Shown here piece by piece: positions 1 through 5,013 of a DNA stretch of 5,013 nucleotides; positions within the stretch are counted from its first letter, which is position 1, and each line of letters opens with the position of its first letter. This DNA comes from an uncultured Clostridia bacterium. GTDB taxonomy: Bacteria; Bacillota; Clostridia; TANB77; CAG-508. Made by a program: the position numbers and the translations under genes. The DNA lies in the NCBI GenBank assembly GCA_947623615.1, contig CANQHH010000098.1, positions 1-5,013 of the forward strand, read 5' to 3'. The notes under the pieces were generated by a model. The model ran no database searches. It was not told where the DNA came from and was given only the letters and a program-made list of their open reading frames with translations.

Positions 1-1226
1 TAGCAGATTATCAATTAGGTAGAGATTTTAAAGGAAGTAGAGTAGTAACTCTTTCAGTAGATGAGTCAACAGAGACTATTTATTATGATAAAGATGGAAA
101 AGTAGTAGAAACAAAGGCTAAAGATGGTAAAGAAGAAGAAAAACCTGTTAATGATCCTAATGTTTTAAATAAGGAAAATTACTTAAAAACAAAGGAAATA
201 ATAAAAAAGAGATTAGAAGATTTAAGAATATCAGATTACATCATAAGACAAAATGAAGAAAATGGTGCAATGATAGTTCAAATGCCAGAAGAAGATACAA
301 CAGATACAGCTGTACAATTTTTAAATACTGTTGGTAAATTTGCGATACAAGATTCAGAAAGCAAAGATGTACTTTTAGACAATTCAAATATAGATAAAAT
401 CACAGTAACATATGGTTCATCAGCAACAGGAACGACGATATTTTTGAACATCAAAGTAACAGATGATTCAATTGAAAAATTAAAAGAGATTAGCCAAAAT
501 TACAAATCTACTACAGATGAAAAGGGTAATGACACAAGCAAAAAAGTAACTTTTATGTTAGATAGTAGTGAGTTAATAAGTACAAGCTTTGGTTCAGAAA
601 TTACAAGTGGTGTTATACAATTATCAATAGGTTCAGAAAGCACAAATCAAAGTGAGTTAAGTTCATATATCGAGGAAGCATCTAATTTAGCTATATTAAT
701 AAATAATGGAACACTACCAATATCATATATAATGGAACAAAATAGATATGTTGGTTCAGATATAACATCAAAAGATATAGTAACTGCAGGAATTGTATTA
801 GGAGCAATTATATTATTGTTCATAGTTGGTTTAATAATAAAATACAAGAAAAACGGATTATTAGCTGGAATAGCACATATTGGTTATATAGCAATATTAT
901 TATTAATATTAAGATATACAAATGTAATAGTAACATTAAATGGTGTGGCTGGAATAATAGTTGCAATCGCATTAAATTATATAGCAAGTGTATATTTATT
1001 AAAAGCGGTTGAAAAAGCTGAAGACACAAAGAAAATGTATAATAAGGCTATGATTAATATGATATTTGTATTGATTCCAACATTAATAGTAGGAATTACA
1101 TTCTGTTTTGCAAACTGGATGTCAATGTTTAGTTTTGGAGCGATAATTTTCTGGGGAATATTATTGTTATTAATATATAATGCAGTCGTAACAAAATCAT
1201 TACTATGTAGTGCAAAAAATCAATAA
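1..1226 (+). CDS. secD: SecD-like protein-export membrane subunit (5' partial)
   Basis: Accessory subunit of the Sec translocase; SecD with SecF normally uses proton flow to help pull exported proteins across the membrane. The frame is open from base 3 and gives 407 residues to a TAA stop. Only the start and first membrane helix seem to be missing. Landmarks, numbered within the fragment: LGRDFKGSRVV near residues 5-15 (the usual GLDLxGG block), a lysine/glutamate-rich insert at about 22-50, the first external domain with KKRLEDLRI and MIVQMPE (about 73-96), then GTLPISY and VGSDITSKDI (about 235-259), which match the SecD consensus before its second helix. Five hydrophobic segments follow (about 260-280, 286-304, 308-333, 350-370, 374-402). 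Helix 4 keeps TLNGVAGI but then reads ALNYIAS where SecD has MAVDAN, so the key aspartate is replaced. The DANxTT-like motif of helix 5 is also absent. The secF-like gene follows after 18 bases. The family is fairly sure; conventional function is less so. Confidence 0.8.
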   Translation, partial: ADYQLGRDFKGSRVVTLSVDESTETIYYDKDGKVVETKAKDGKEEEKPVNDPNVLNKENYLKTKEIIKKRLEDLRISDYIIRQNEENGAMIVQMPEEDTTDTAVQFLNTVGKFAIQDSESKDVLLDNSNIDKITVTYGSSATGTTIFLNIKVTDDSIEKLKEISQNYKSTTDEKGNDTSKKVTFMLDSSELISTSFGSEITSGVIQLSIGSESTNQSELSSYIEEASNLAILINNGTLPISYIMEQNRYVGSDITSKDIVTAGIVLGAIILLFIVGLIIKYKKNGLLAGIAHIGYIAILLLILRYTNVIVTLNGVAGIIVAIALNYIASVYLLKAVEKAEDTKKMYNKAMINMIFVLIPTLIVGITFCFANWMSMFSFGAIIFWGILLLLIYNAVVTKSLLCSAKNQ

Positions 1227-1231
1227 TTGAA

Positions 1232-1237
1232 AGAGGG
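1232..1237 (+). promoter_or_regulatory. Ribosome-binding site setting the secF start
   Basis: AGAGGG lies 7 bases before the ATG at 1245, an ideal spacing. A TTG directly after the secD stop (1227) is in the same frame and would add six residues, but it has no binding site at a suitable distance, and this AGAGGG would fall inside the coding region. The ATG is therefore the better start. The site lies just after the secD stop, so ribosomes leaving secD could restart here. Confidence 0.7.
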
Positions 1238-1244
1238 ACAAAAT

Positions 1245-1910
1245 ATGAAGAAAATAATTTATGCAATTTGGGCAGGTATAATTGTTGCAGGTATAGCTGT
1301 TATTTGTAGTATAGGATTAAAAGCAGATATAGTATATAGTAAAAATGCACAAATAGATGTATATGTTGGAAAAACGGTAAATGTGCAAGAAATCAGGGAT
1401 ATTGTAAATGAGGTATTTCCAAACTTAAGTGCATCAGTTCAAAAAGTAGAATTGTTTGATGACATGGTAGCAATAACTATACCAGATAACACAGATGAAA
1501 ATTTAAAAGAGCAATTAGAACAGTTAAATACAAAAATAAATGAAAAATATGGGATAGAAAACTCTATAGATGATATAGTTGTAGTGCATAATCCAAAAGC
1601 AAGATTATCTAGTATAATTGAACCATATATAACTCCTATTGCAATAAGTGCAGTAATAATACTTATATTTGTAGCTGTAAGATATAGAAAATTAGGATTT
1701 ATAAAAACAGTATTCAAATATATTATATATATTTTAGGAATAGAAGCTCTTTACTTAAGTTTATTAGCAATAGTAAGATTTCCAATAAATGAATATGTAA
1801 TACCAATTGGATTAATATTATATGTTGCAACACTTACTGTATTAGGATTAAAAAATGAAAAAGCAATATTAAATAAATCTCATGAAACAGAAAAGGCTAA
1901 AGAAAATTAA
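1245..1910 (+). CDS. secF: SecF-like protein-export membrane subunit, short form
   Basis: Predicted partner of the SecD-like protein upstream. It has 221 residues, whereas SecF usually has about 300. A signal-anchor-like helix (about 4-25) is followed by an external domain (about 26-120) and a second helix (about 128-146) ending in VRYRKLG, which matches the basic end of SecF helix 2 (typically YxxxRF/RY). Two further helices lie at about 157-177 and 184-202, then a charged tail. The DFTGG motif of SecF aligns with VYSKN (30-34). The fourth helix should carry GYSxNDTVVxFDRxRE but reads YVATLTVLGLKNEK (193-206), with no aspartate. The protein then ends, so helices 5 and 6 are absent. The frame is intact, the ribosome-binding site is good and a terminator follows, so this is a compact gene, not a frameshifted remnant within the window. 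Identity rests on position, topology and the helix 2 match; a fast-evolving membrane protein of another kind is a weaker alternative. Confidence 0.68.
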   Translation: MKKIIYAIWAGIIVAGIAVICSIGLKADIVYSKNAQIDVYVGKTVNVQEIRDIVNEVFPNLSASVQKVELFDDMVAITIPDNTDENLKEQLEQLNTKINEKYGIENSIDDIVVVHNPKARLSSIIEPYITPIAISAVIILIFVAVRYRKLGFIKTVFKYIIYILGIEALYLSLLAIVRFPINEYVIPIGLILYVATLTVLGLKNEKAILNKSHETEKAKEN

Positions 1911-1933
1911 GAGAATATATTCAACAAAAAACG

Positions 1934-1969
1934 ACAATGCTAATATTATATATTAGTATTGTTTTTTTT
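1934..1969 (+). terminator. Rho-independent terminator after secF
   Basis: A 12-bp stem (1934-1945 with 1951-1962, one G-U pair), a 5-base TTATA loop and a run of eight T (1962-1969). It begins 24 bases after the secF stop and closes the secD-secF unit. The A-rich stretch on its 5' side could also give weak termination in the other direction, but no gene approaches from there. Confidence 0.88.
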
Positions 1970-1975
1970 GTGGAT

Positions 1976-1997
1976 AGGAAAAATCAAAGATTTTCCT
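1976..1997 (+). other. Small hairpin in the leader of the rhodanese gene
   Basis: AGGAAAAATC (1976-1985) can pair with GATTTTCCT (1989-1997) around an AAA loop, with one bulged A. It sits between the secF terminator and the AAGGAG site of the next gene (2003-2008), leaving only 5 free bases before that site. It has no T run, so it is not a terminator. It could stabilise the 5' end of a read-through or processed message, or be a chance A+T-rich fold. No convincing promoter is visible between 1970 and 2003. Confidence 0.35.
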
Positions 1998-2017
1998 GTA
2001 ATAAGGAGTGAGATTGT

Positions 2018-2350
2018 ATGTTTAAGAAATTAACAAGGCTGTTATATCGCAGTATAGAAAATAAAGAAATTTCATATAAAAAAATGCAAGAAATATTAAA
2101 AAAAGACAAAAATTCAATACTTTTGGATGTAAGAAGTAAGCAGGAATTTAAAGAATATCATCTAGAAGGTGCAATAAATATTCCATTATATGATTTAGAG
2201 GAAACAGTAGCTGATGTAATAAAGGAAAAAGATGTAAATATAATTACATGTTGCGCAAGTGGCTATAGAAGTAGGCAGGCTAAAATGATTTTAGAAGAAA
2301 TGGAATATAAAAATGTATATAATTTAAAAAACGGATTAGATGGTATATAA
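2018..2350 (+). CDS. Single-domain rhodanese-like sulfurtransferase
   Basis: A 110-residue cytoplasmic protein made of one rhodanese domain, with no signal peptide or membrane segment. A short basic N-terminus (1-15) precedes ISYKKMQEIL, the usual entry helix. The family signatures follow: LLDVRSKQEF (35-44), HLEGAINIP (48-56), the active-site loop CCASGYRS (78-85), and VYNLKNGLDGI at the end. Cys79 is the expected catalytic, persulfide-carrying residue of the CxxGxR loop; Cys78 beside it is a spare thiol. The family moves sulfane sulfur from donors such as thiosulfate or protein persulfides to acceptors; the partner cannot be read from this locus. The start is supported by AAGGAG at 2003-2008, 9 bases upstream. 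Terminators lie on both sides, so it appears to be a separate unit, possibly fed by read-through from secDF. Family is certain; physiological role is open. Confidence 0.93.
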   Translation: MFKKLTRLLYRSIENKEISYKKMQEILKKDKNSILLDVRSKQEFKEYHLEGAINIPLYDLEETVADVIKEKDVNIITCCASGYRSRQAKMILEEMEYKNVYNLKNGLDGI

Positions 2351-2358
2351 TAATAAAA

Positions 2359-2394
2359 ACAATTATTGCTTTTCAAAAGTAATAATTGTTTTTT
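2359..2394 (+). terminator. Rho-independent terminator after the rhodanese gene
   Basis: A near-perfect inverted repeat (2359-2373 with 2375-2389, one G-U pair) ends in six T (2389-2394). The innermost pairs must open to make a loop around TTTCAAA, leaving a stem of about 12 bp. It begins 8 bases after the stop codon. Like the secF terminator, it has ACAAT at its 5' foot and ATTGT at its 3' foot, so A runs and T runs flank it symmetrically and it could act both ways. Confidence 0.88.
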
Positions 2395-2444
2395 GCTATC
2401 ACACTTGTAAAAAAACTAGAATAAAATATGTATATCTAAAGATG

Positions 2445-2544
2445 ATTTAGTAGATAATATTACATATAGGGAAGGAGAAATCTTTTAATGAAATCGTATT
2501 GTATAAAAACAAATAATGAAAAAATAATAGATTATCTACTAAAT
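2445..2544 (+). repeat. 14-bp perfect inverted repeat around the ytxC start
   Basis: ATTTAGTAGATAAT at 2445-2458 is exactly complementary to ATTATCTACTAAAT at 2531-2544. The 72 bases between the arms hold the ribosome-binding site (AAGGAG, 2472-2477) and the first codons of ytxC; the right arm lies inside the gene (about codons 15-19). If both arms are transcribed, they could form a long-range stem placing the start in a loop. If transcription starts between them, for example from the GATAAT at 2453-2458, only a DNA-level role such as paired operator sites remains. Chance in such A+T-rich DNA is possible. Confidence 0.5.
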
Positions 2545-3333
2545 AAAATAGAGAAAATAGATTTTAATAATATATATTATTGTAGTAAAGAATTTAAAAT
2601 ATACAAGAATGTTATATTACACTATAACTTAGATGAAGTAGAAAAATTTCAAAATTTTATAGTTGAAATAATAGTGGATACGATAACGAAATTTTATGAA
2701 GATAAAATAATAACAAGAATAATTAATAGTAATTATTTTTATTTTGAAGAATATGAAAAAGAAGCTATTTTCAATAATTGTAAAGAAATTTTAGAATATG
2801 AAAATGAAGAAAAAATAGAAATACTTTATGAAGAAATAAACAAGTATATTGAAGAACATAAAAATATAATTTTAGAAGGAATTGTAAATTTTAGAGTAAG
2901 AAAATATATACAGTACATTGATAATATTGTTGATATTGCGGTAAACCAATATATAATAGAAAAAGAATATAATGAATTTATAAGTTTATTGAAAGTATAT
3001 ATAAATACAAATAAATCTGAAGTTAATATTTTGCATCTCATATATTCAAAAGGAGAATCTGTATTGTTAGATGAAAATAAAAATATTGTATCTGTATCTG
3101 ATAATCTTTTTAATGCCAAATATTTATCAGATATTTCATTTTCATCTAATGATTTTGCATTAAATACATTGCTAAGCATGTTACCTAAAAAGATAGAAAT
3201 TCACATAATAGATGAAGAAGACGAATTTATAAATACATTAAAATTAATTTTTGAAGATAGAGCATTTATATGTAAAGATTGTAATATTTGTAAAACATAT
3301 AAAATGATATATAATGCTAAAATATTGAATTAA
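2488..3333 (+). CDS. ytxC: YtxC-family putative sporulation protein
   Basis: A 281-residue protein, the usual size for the YtxC family found in spore-forming Bacilli and Clostridia, whose biochemical role is not established. The recognisable core is ILEGIVNFR (128-136), followed by a helical block containing VDIAVNQYIIEKEYNEFISLLK. Further on come a LLDENKNIV segment, a LLSMLPKKIEIHI segment, and the C-terminal LIFEDRAFICKDCNIC. Cys262, Cys265 and Cys268 form CxxCxxC, which could bind a metal or act in thiol chemistry. There is no signal peptide or membrane segment, so it is probably cytoplasmic. It is rich in Glu, Lys, Ile and Asn, with long helices. The start is set by AAGGAG 10 bases upstream. 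A 14-bp inverted repeat spans its start region. No terminator is seen after it, so the glycosyltransferase 62 bases on may be co-transcribed. The family call is by remembered consensus, not a search. Confidence 0.8.
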   Translation: MKSYCIKTNNEKIIDYLLNKIEKIDFNNIYYCSKEFKIYKNVILHYNLDEVEKFQNFIVEIIVDTITKFYEDKIITRIINSNYFYFEEYEKEAIFNNCKEILEYENEEKIEILYEEINKYIEEHKNIILEGIVNFRVRKYIQYIDNIVDIAVNQYIIEKEYNEFISLLKVYINTNKSEVNILHLIYSKGESVLLDENKNIVSVSDNLFNAKYLSDISFSSNDFALNTLLSMLPKKIEIHIIDEEDEFINTLKLIFEDRAFICKDCNICKTYKMIYNAKILN

Positions 3334-3335
3334 TG

Positions 3336-3362
3336 TTTACTATGAGAAAATTGTGTGATAAT
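3336..3362 (+). promoter_or_regulatory. Candidate promoter before the glycosyltransferase
   Basis: TGTGATAAT (3354-3362) has an extended -10 form: the TG motif plus GATAAT, which matches 5 of 6 consensus bases. A weak -35, TTTACT (3336-3341), is only 15 bases away, shorter than ideal. A second -10-like TATACT is at 3364-3369. The gap between ytxC and the next gene is only 62 bases and A+T-rich, so a chance match is quite possible; read-through from ytxC is the alternative. Confidence 0.35.
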
Positions 3363-3395
3363 ATATACTATATGAAGTAAGAAGGAGTAAAGATT

Positions 3396-4382
3396 ATGGA
3401 AGAAAACGACAAAAAAAAATTGATAACTATACTTGTTCCAGCATATAACGAAGAAGAAGTATTAAATATGCTTTATGAACGATTAGAAAAACTGATGAAT
3501 GAAAACCAAAAATATGATTTTGAAATATTATTTGTAAATGATGGTAGTAAAGATAATTCATTAAAAATTATGCAAGAACTAAGGGAAAAAGATAAGAGAG
3601 TATGTTATGTTAATTTGTCGAGAAATTATGGAAAAGAAATAGGAATGATAGCAGGTTTTGACTACTGCAGAGGAGATGCAGTAGTAATTATTGACGCAGA
3701 TTTACAAGATCCACCAGAGTTAATTAATGAAATGATAAAATATTGGGAAGAAGGATATGATGATATATATGCTAAAAGAAAGTCCAGAAAAGGTGAAACT
3801 TGGTTAAAAAAATTTACGTCAGCAATGTACTATAAAGTGTTACAATCATTTACTAAGATAGACATACAGAAAGATACAGGTGATTTTAGGTTATTAGATA
3901 GAAGATGTGTTGAAGCCTTAAAAGCAATTAGGGAGTCACAAAGATATACAAAAGGATTGTTTAGTTGGATAGGATATAACAAAAAAGAAATATTATATGA
4001 TAGAGATTCACGAGCAGCAGGTAAAACGAAATGGAATTATAAAAAGTTAATAGATTTGTCTATAGATGGAATTACTTCATTTTCTACAGCACCACTTAGA
4101 TGGTCTACTATAATAGGTATTATGGTATCAATTGTGGGATTTGTTTATATGGTAGCAATTATTATAAAGACTATAGTATCAGGTGTAGATGTGCCTGGTT
4201 ATGCGTCTACAATGGTTGTTATACTATTTTTAGGAGGAATCCAATTAGTATTTTTAGGAGTAATAGGAGAATATCTTGGACGAGCTTTTTATGAAACAAA
4301 AGGCAGACCATTATATTTTATTGATAGATATAACGAAGAAAAGGAAACAAATAAAAATATAAATAAAACTAGAAATATATAA
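3396..4382 (+). CDS. Polyprenyl-phosphate glycosyltransferase, family 2 (GtrB/CsbB-like)
   Basis: A 328-residue membrane-anchored GT-A enzyme. Its family transfers a sugar from a nucleotide donor to undecaprenyl phosphate on the inner face of the membrane, giving a lipid-linked sugar for decorating cell-surface polymers. Motifs: ILVPAYNEEE (12-21), EILFVNDGSKDNS (43-55), LSRNYGKEIGMIAGFDYCRGD (within 74-94), the metal-binding DADLQDPPE (100-108), the acceptor-side TGDFRLLDR (161-169), then SRAAGKTKWNYKKL (205-218). Two helices (about 237-262 and 270-291) end in GEYLGRAFYETKGRP, typical of the GtrB/CsbB/YkoT group. The length is normal. The start is backed by AAGGAG (3382-3387) 8 bases upstream. 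Codons 6-8 form a run of nine A. The flippase or second transferase often found next to such genes is not here, so the sugar and the decorated polymer are unknown. The charged tail after residue 312 is variable in the family. Confidence 0.92.
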   Translation: MEENDKKKLITILVPAYNEEEVLNMLYERLEKLMNENQKYDFEILFVNDGSKDNSLKIMQELREKDKRVCYVNLSRNYGKEIGMIAGFDYCRGDAVVIIDADLQDPPELINEMIKYWEEGYDDIYAKRKSRKGETWLKKFTSAMYYKVLQSFTKIDIQKDTGDFRLLDRRCVEALKAIRESQRYTKGLFSWIGYNKKEILYDRDSRAAGKTKWNYKKLIDLSIDGITSFSTAPLRWSTIIGIMVSIVGFVYMVAIIIKTIVSGVDVPGYASTMVVILFLGGIQLVFLGVIGEYLGRAFYETKGRPLYFIDRYNEEKETNKNINKTRNI

Positions 4383-4398
4383 AAAGATGTGTTATAAT
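4370..4398 (+). promoter_or_regulatory. Promoter of pyruvate kinase (extended -10)
   Basis: TATAAT (4393-4398) is a perfect -10, preceded by TG one base before (TGT-TATAAT). TAGAAA (4370-4375) serves as a 4-of-6 -35 at an ideal 17-base spacing. Transcription would start near 4405, giving a leader of about 28 bases. The -35 lies in the last codons of the glycosyltransferase gene, so pyk is uncoupled from its neighbour despite the short gap. This is the best sigma-A-type promoter in the window. Confidence 0.75.
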
Positions 4399-4406
4399 AT
4401 CATCTT
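4384..4406 (+). repeat. Inverted repeat centred on the pyk -10 box
   Basis: AAGATG (4384-4389) and CATCTT (4401-4406) are perfect inverted arms separated by 11 bases that contain the TATAAT box. There is no T run behind it, so it is not a terminator for the glycosyltransferase gene. Its placement would suit a repressor site covering the -10 and start point, but 6-bp arms are short enough to be chance. Confidence 0.3.
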
Positions 4407-4416
4407 ACTAAAAGGG

Positions 4417-4435
4417 AAAGGGTTGATATGTAATG
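4417..4435 (+). promoter_or_regulatory. pyk ribosome-binding site with an ATG-TAA start-stop before the gene start
   Basis: AAAGGG at 4417-4422 is 10 bases from the pyk ATG (4433) and 5 bases from an earlier ATG (4428) in another frame. That first ATG is followed at once by TAA, and the last A of this TAA is the first base of the pyk ATG (ATGTAATG). A second AAAGGG lies at 4411-4416. The pyk start is fixed by homology, since the protein begins MIRKTKIICTLGP as expected for the family. Confidence 0.6.
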
Positions 4436-5013
4436 ATAAGAAAAACAAAAATTATATGTACATTGGGACCAGCTGTAGATGATGAAAAAAAATTAGAAGA
4501 TTTAATAAATGCTGGTATGAATGTTGCAAGATTGAATTTCTCACATGGGGATTATGAAGAACAAGGAAATAGAATAGAGCTTTTTAAAAAAGTTAGAGAA
4601 AGAGTTGGAAAACCAGTTGCAATGATGTTAGATACTAAAGGACCAGAAATAAGAATTGGGGTTTTCGAAAAAGGTGAAATTGAATTAAAAGAAGGTGATA
4701 CTTTTACTTTATTACATGAAGATGTATTGGGTGACGAAACAAAAGTATCTGTTACATATAAAAATTTAGCAAATGAAGTTTTTGTGGGAACAAGAATTTT
4801 GATAAATGATGGAACCATAGAAATTGTAGTTAAAGAAATTAAAGATAATGATGTTGTATGTGAAGTTATAAATGGTGGAAAATTATCAAATAGAAAAAGT
4901 ATAAATATACCAAATTCTACAATAAATTTACCAAGTATGACTGAAAAAGATATATCAGATATTAAATTTGGTATAGAGAAAGAATTTGATTATATAGCTG
5001 CATCATTTGTAAG
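4433..5013 (+). CDS. pyk: Pyruvate kinase (3' partial)
   Basis: Last step of glycolysis: phosphoenolpyruvate plus ADP gives pyruvate and ATP, in the cytoplasm. 193 residues plus two bases of the next codon are visible, of an expected 470-590. The first half of the barrel domain carries RKTKIICTLGP (3-13), GMNVARLNFSHGD (28-40) with the phosphate- and potassium-binding Arg33, Asn35 and Ser37, and MLDTKGPEIR (65-74) with Asp67 and Arg74. The mobile B domain (about 75-164) includes ILINDGTIEI (122-131). The chain returns to the barrel with INLPSMTEKD (164-173) and AASFV (189-193), just before the window ends. The catalytic lysine and the ADP/regulatory C-terminus lie outside. KSINIPN replaces the usual KGVNLPG, a mild difference. 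It has its own promoter. Whether it carries the extra C-terminal PEP-utiliser domain seen in many Firmicutes cannot be told. Confidence 0.97.
   Translation, partial: MIRKTKIICTLGPAVDDEKKLEDLINAGMNVARLNFSHGDYEEQGNRIELFKKVRERVGKPVAMMLDTKGPEIRIGVFEKGEIELKEGDTFTLLHEDVLGDETKVSVTYKNLANEVFVGTRILINDGTIEIVVKEIKDNDVVCEVINGGKLSNRKSINIPNSTINLPSMTEKDISDIKFGIEKEFDYIAASFV

Noticed and set aside
270..1226. Reading the secD-like gene as a complete 318-residue protein starting at 270
   Set aside because: The same frame is open back to base 3 and encodes the conserved LGRDFKGSR block and the RLEDLRI helix, so the ATG at 270 is an internal methionine.
1231..1910. secF as a frameshifted pseudogene of a full-length SecF
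   Set aside because: The frame is intact, start and ribosome-binding site are good, and the 23 bases between its stop and the terminator stem cannot encode helices 5 and 6. A short but functional gene fits better.
2395..2470. A sigma-A promoter for ytxC
   Set aside because: TTGTAA at 2405 has no good -10 at 16-18 bases, and GATAAT at 2453 has no good -35, so no pair is convincing enough to list.
2826..3179. Reverse-strand open frame of 117 codons inside ytxC
   Set aside because: Long opposite-strand frames are expected over A+T-rich genes; it is hydrophobic by codon mirroring and shows no family motif.
4384..4410. Possible terminator after the glycosyltransferase gene
   Set aside because: The stem is only 6 bp with an 11-base loop and no T run follows; the loop is the pyk -10 box.
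4399..4432. A riboswitch or T-box leader before pyk
   Set aside because: The leader is only about 28 bases and has no stem array or known consensus.
4552..4818. Reverse-strand open frame of 88 codons
   Set aside because: It lies wholly inside pyk, which has clear family motifs; the opposite frame has no ribosome-binding site or recognisable product.

Overview
The window is very A+T-rich, uses AGA and ATA codons heavily, and reads with the standard genetic code (tryptophan is TGG and no gene has an internal stop). Ribosome-binding sites are of the AAGGAG type, and terminators are A+T-rich hairpins followed by T runs. With a YtxC-family sporulation gene and a Clostridia-like SecD/SecF pair, this points to a low-G+C Firmicute, most likely an anaerobic Clostridia lineage. 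The species cannot be named from the window. All genes run on the + strand.

Layout: (1) 1-1226, the 3' part of a secD-like gene whose start lies before the window. (2) 1245-1910, a short secF-like gene tightly coupled to it, closed by a rho-independent terminator at 1934-1969. (3) 2018-2350, a stand-alone single-domain rhodanese, closed by a second terminator at 2359-2394. (4) 2488-3333, a YtxC-family gene whose start region sits between the arms of a 14-bp perfect inverted repeat. (5) 3396-4382, a membrane-anchored family 2 glycosyltransferase of the GtrB/CsbB polyprenyl-phosphate type. (6) A good extended -10 promoter at 4370-4398 leading into (7) 4433-5013, the first 193 codons of pyruvate kinase, cut by the window end. 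No stretch over 300 bases lacks a gene.

How the genes relate: secD and secF form one translational unit for protein export. The rhodanese is its own short unit between two terminators. ytxC and the glycosyltransferase may share a transcript, since no terminator is visible in the 62-base gap. Pyruvate kinase has its own promoter, which begins inside the end of the glycosyltransferase gene. There is no mobile element, CRISPR array, tRNA, rRNA or recognisable riboswitch.

The content is mostly housekeeping and no wholly new system is evident. The most unusual point is that the SecD/SecF pair keeps its reading frames, fold landmarks and coupling but appears to lack the conserved acidic residues used for proton-driven function. 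SecF also ends after its fourth membrane segment, so this looks like a remodelled SecDF rather than an ordinary one.
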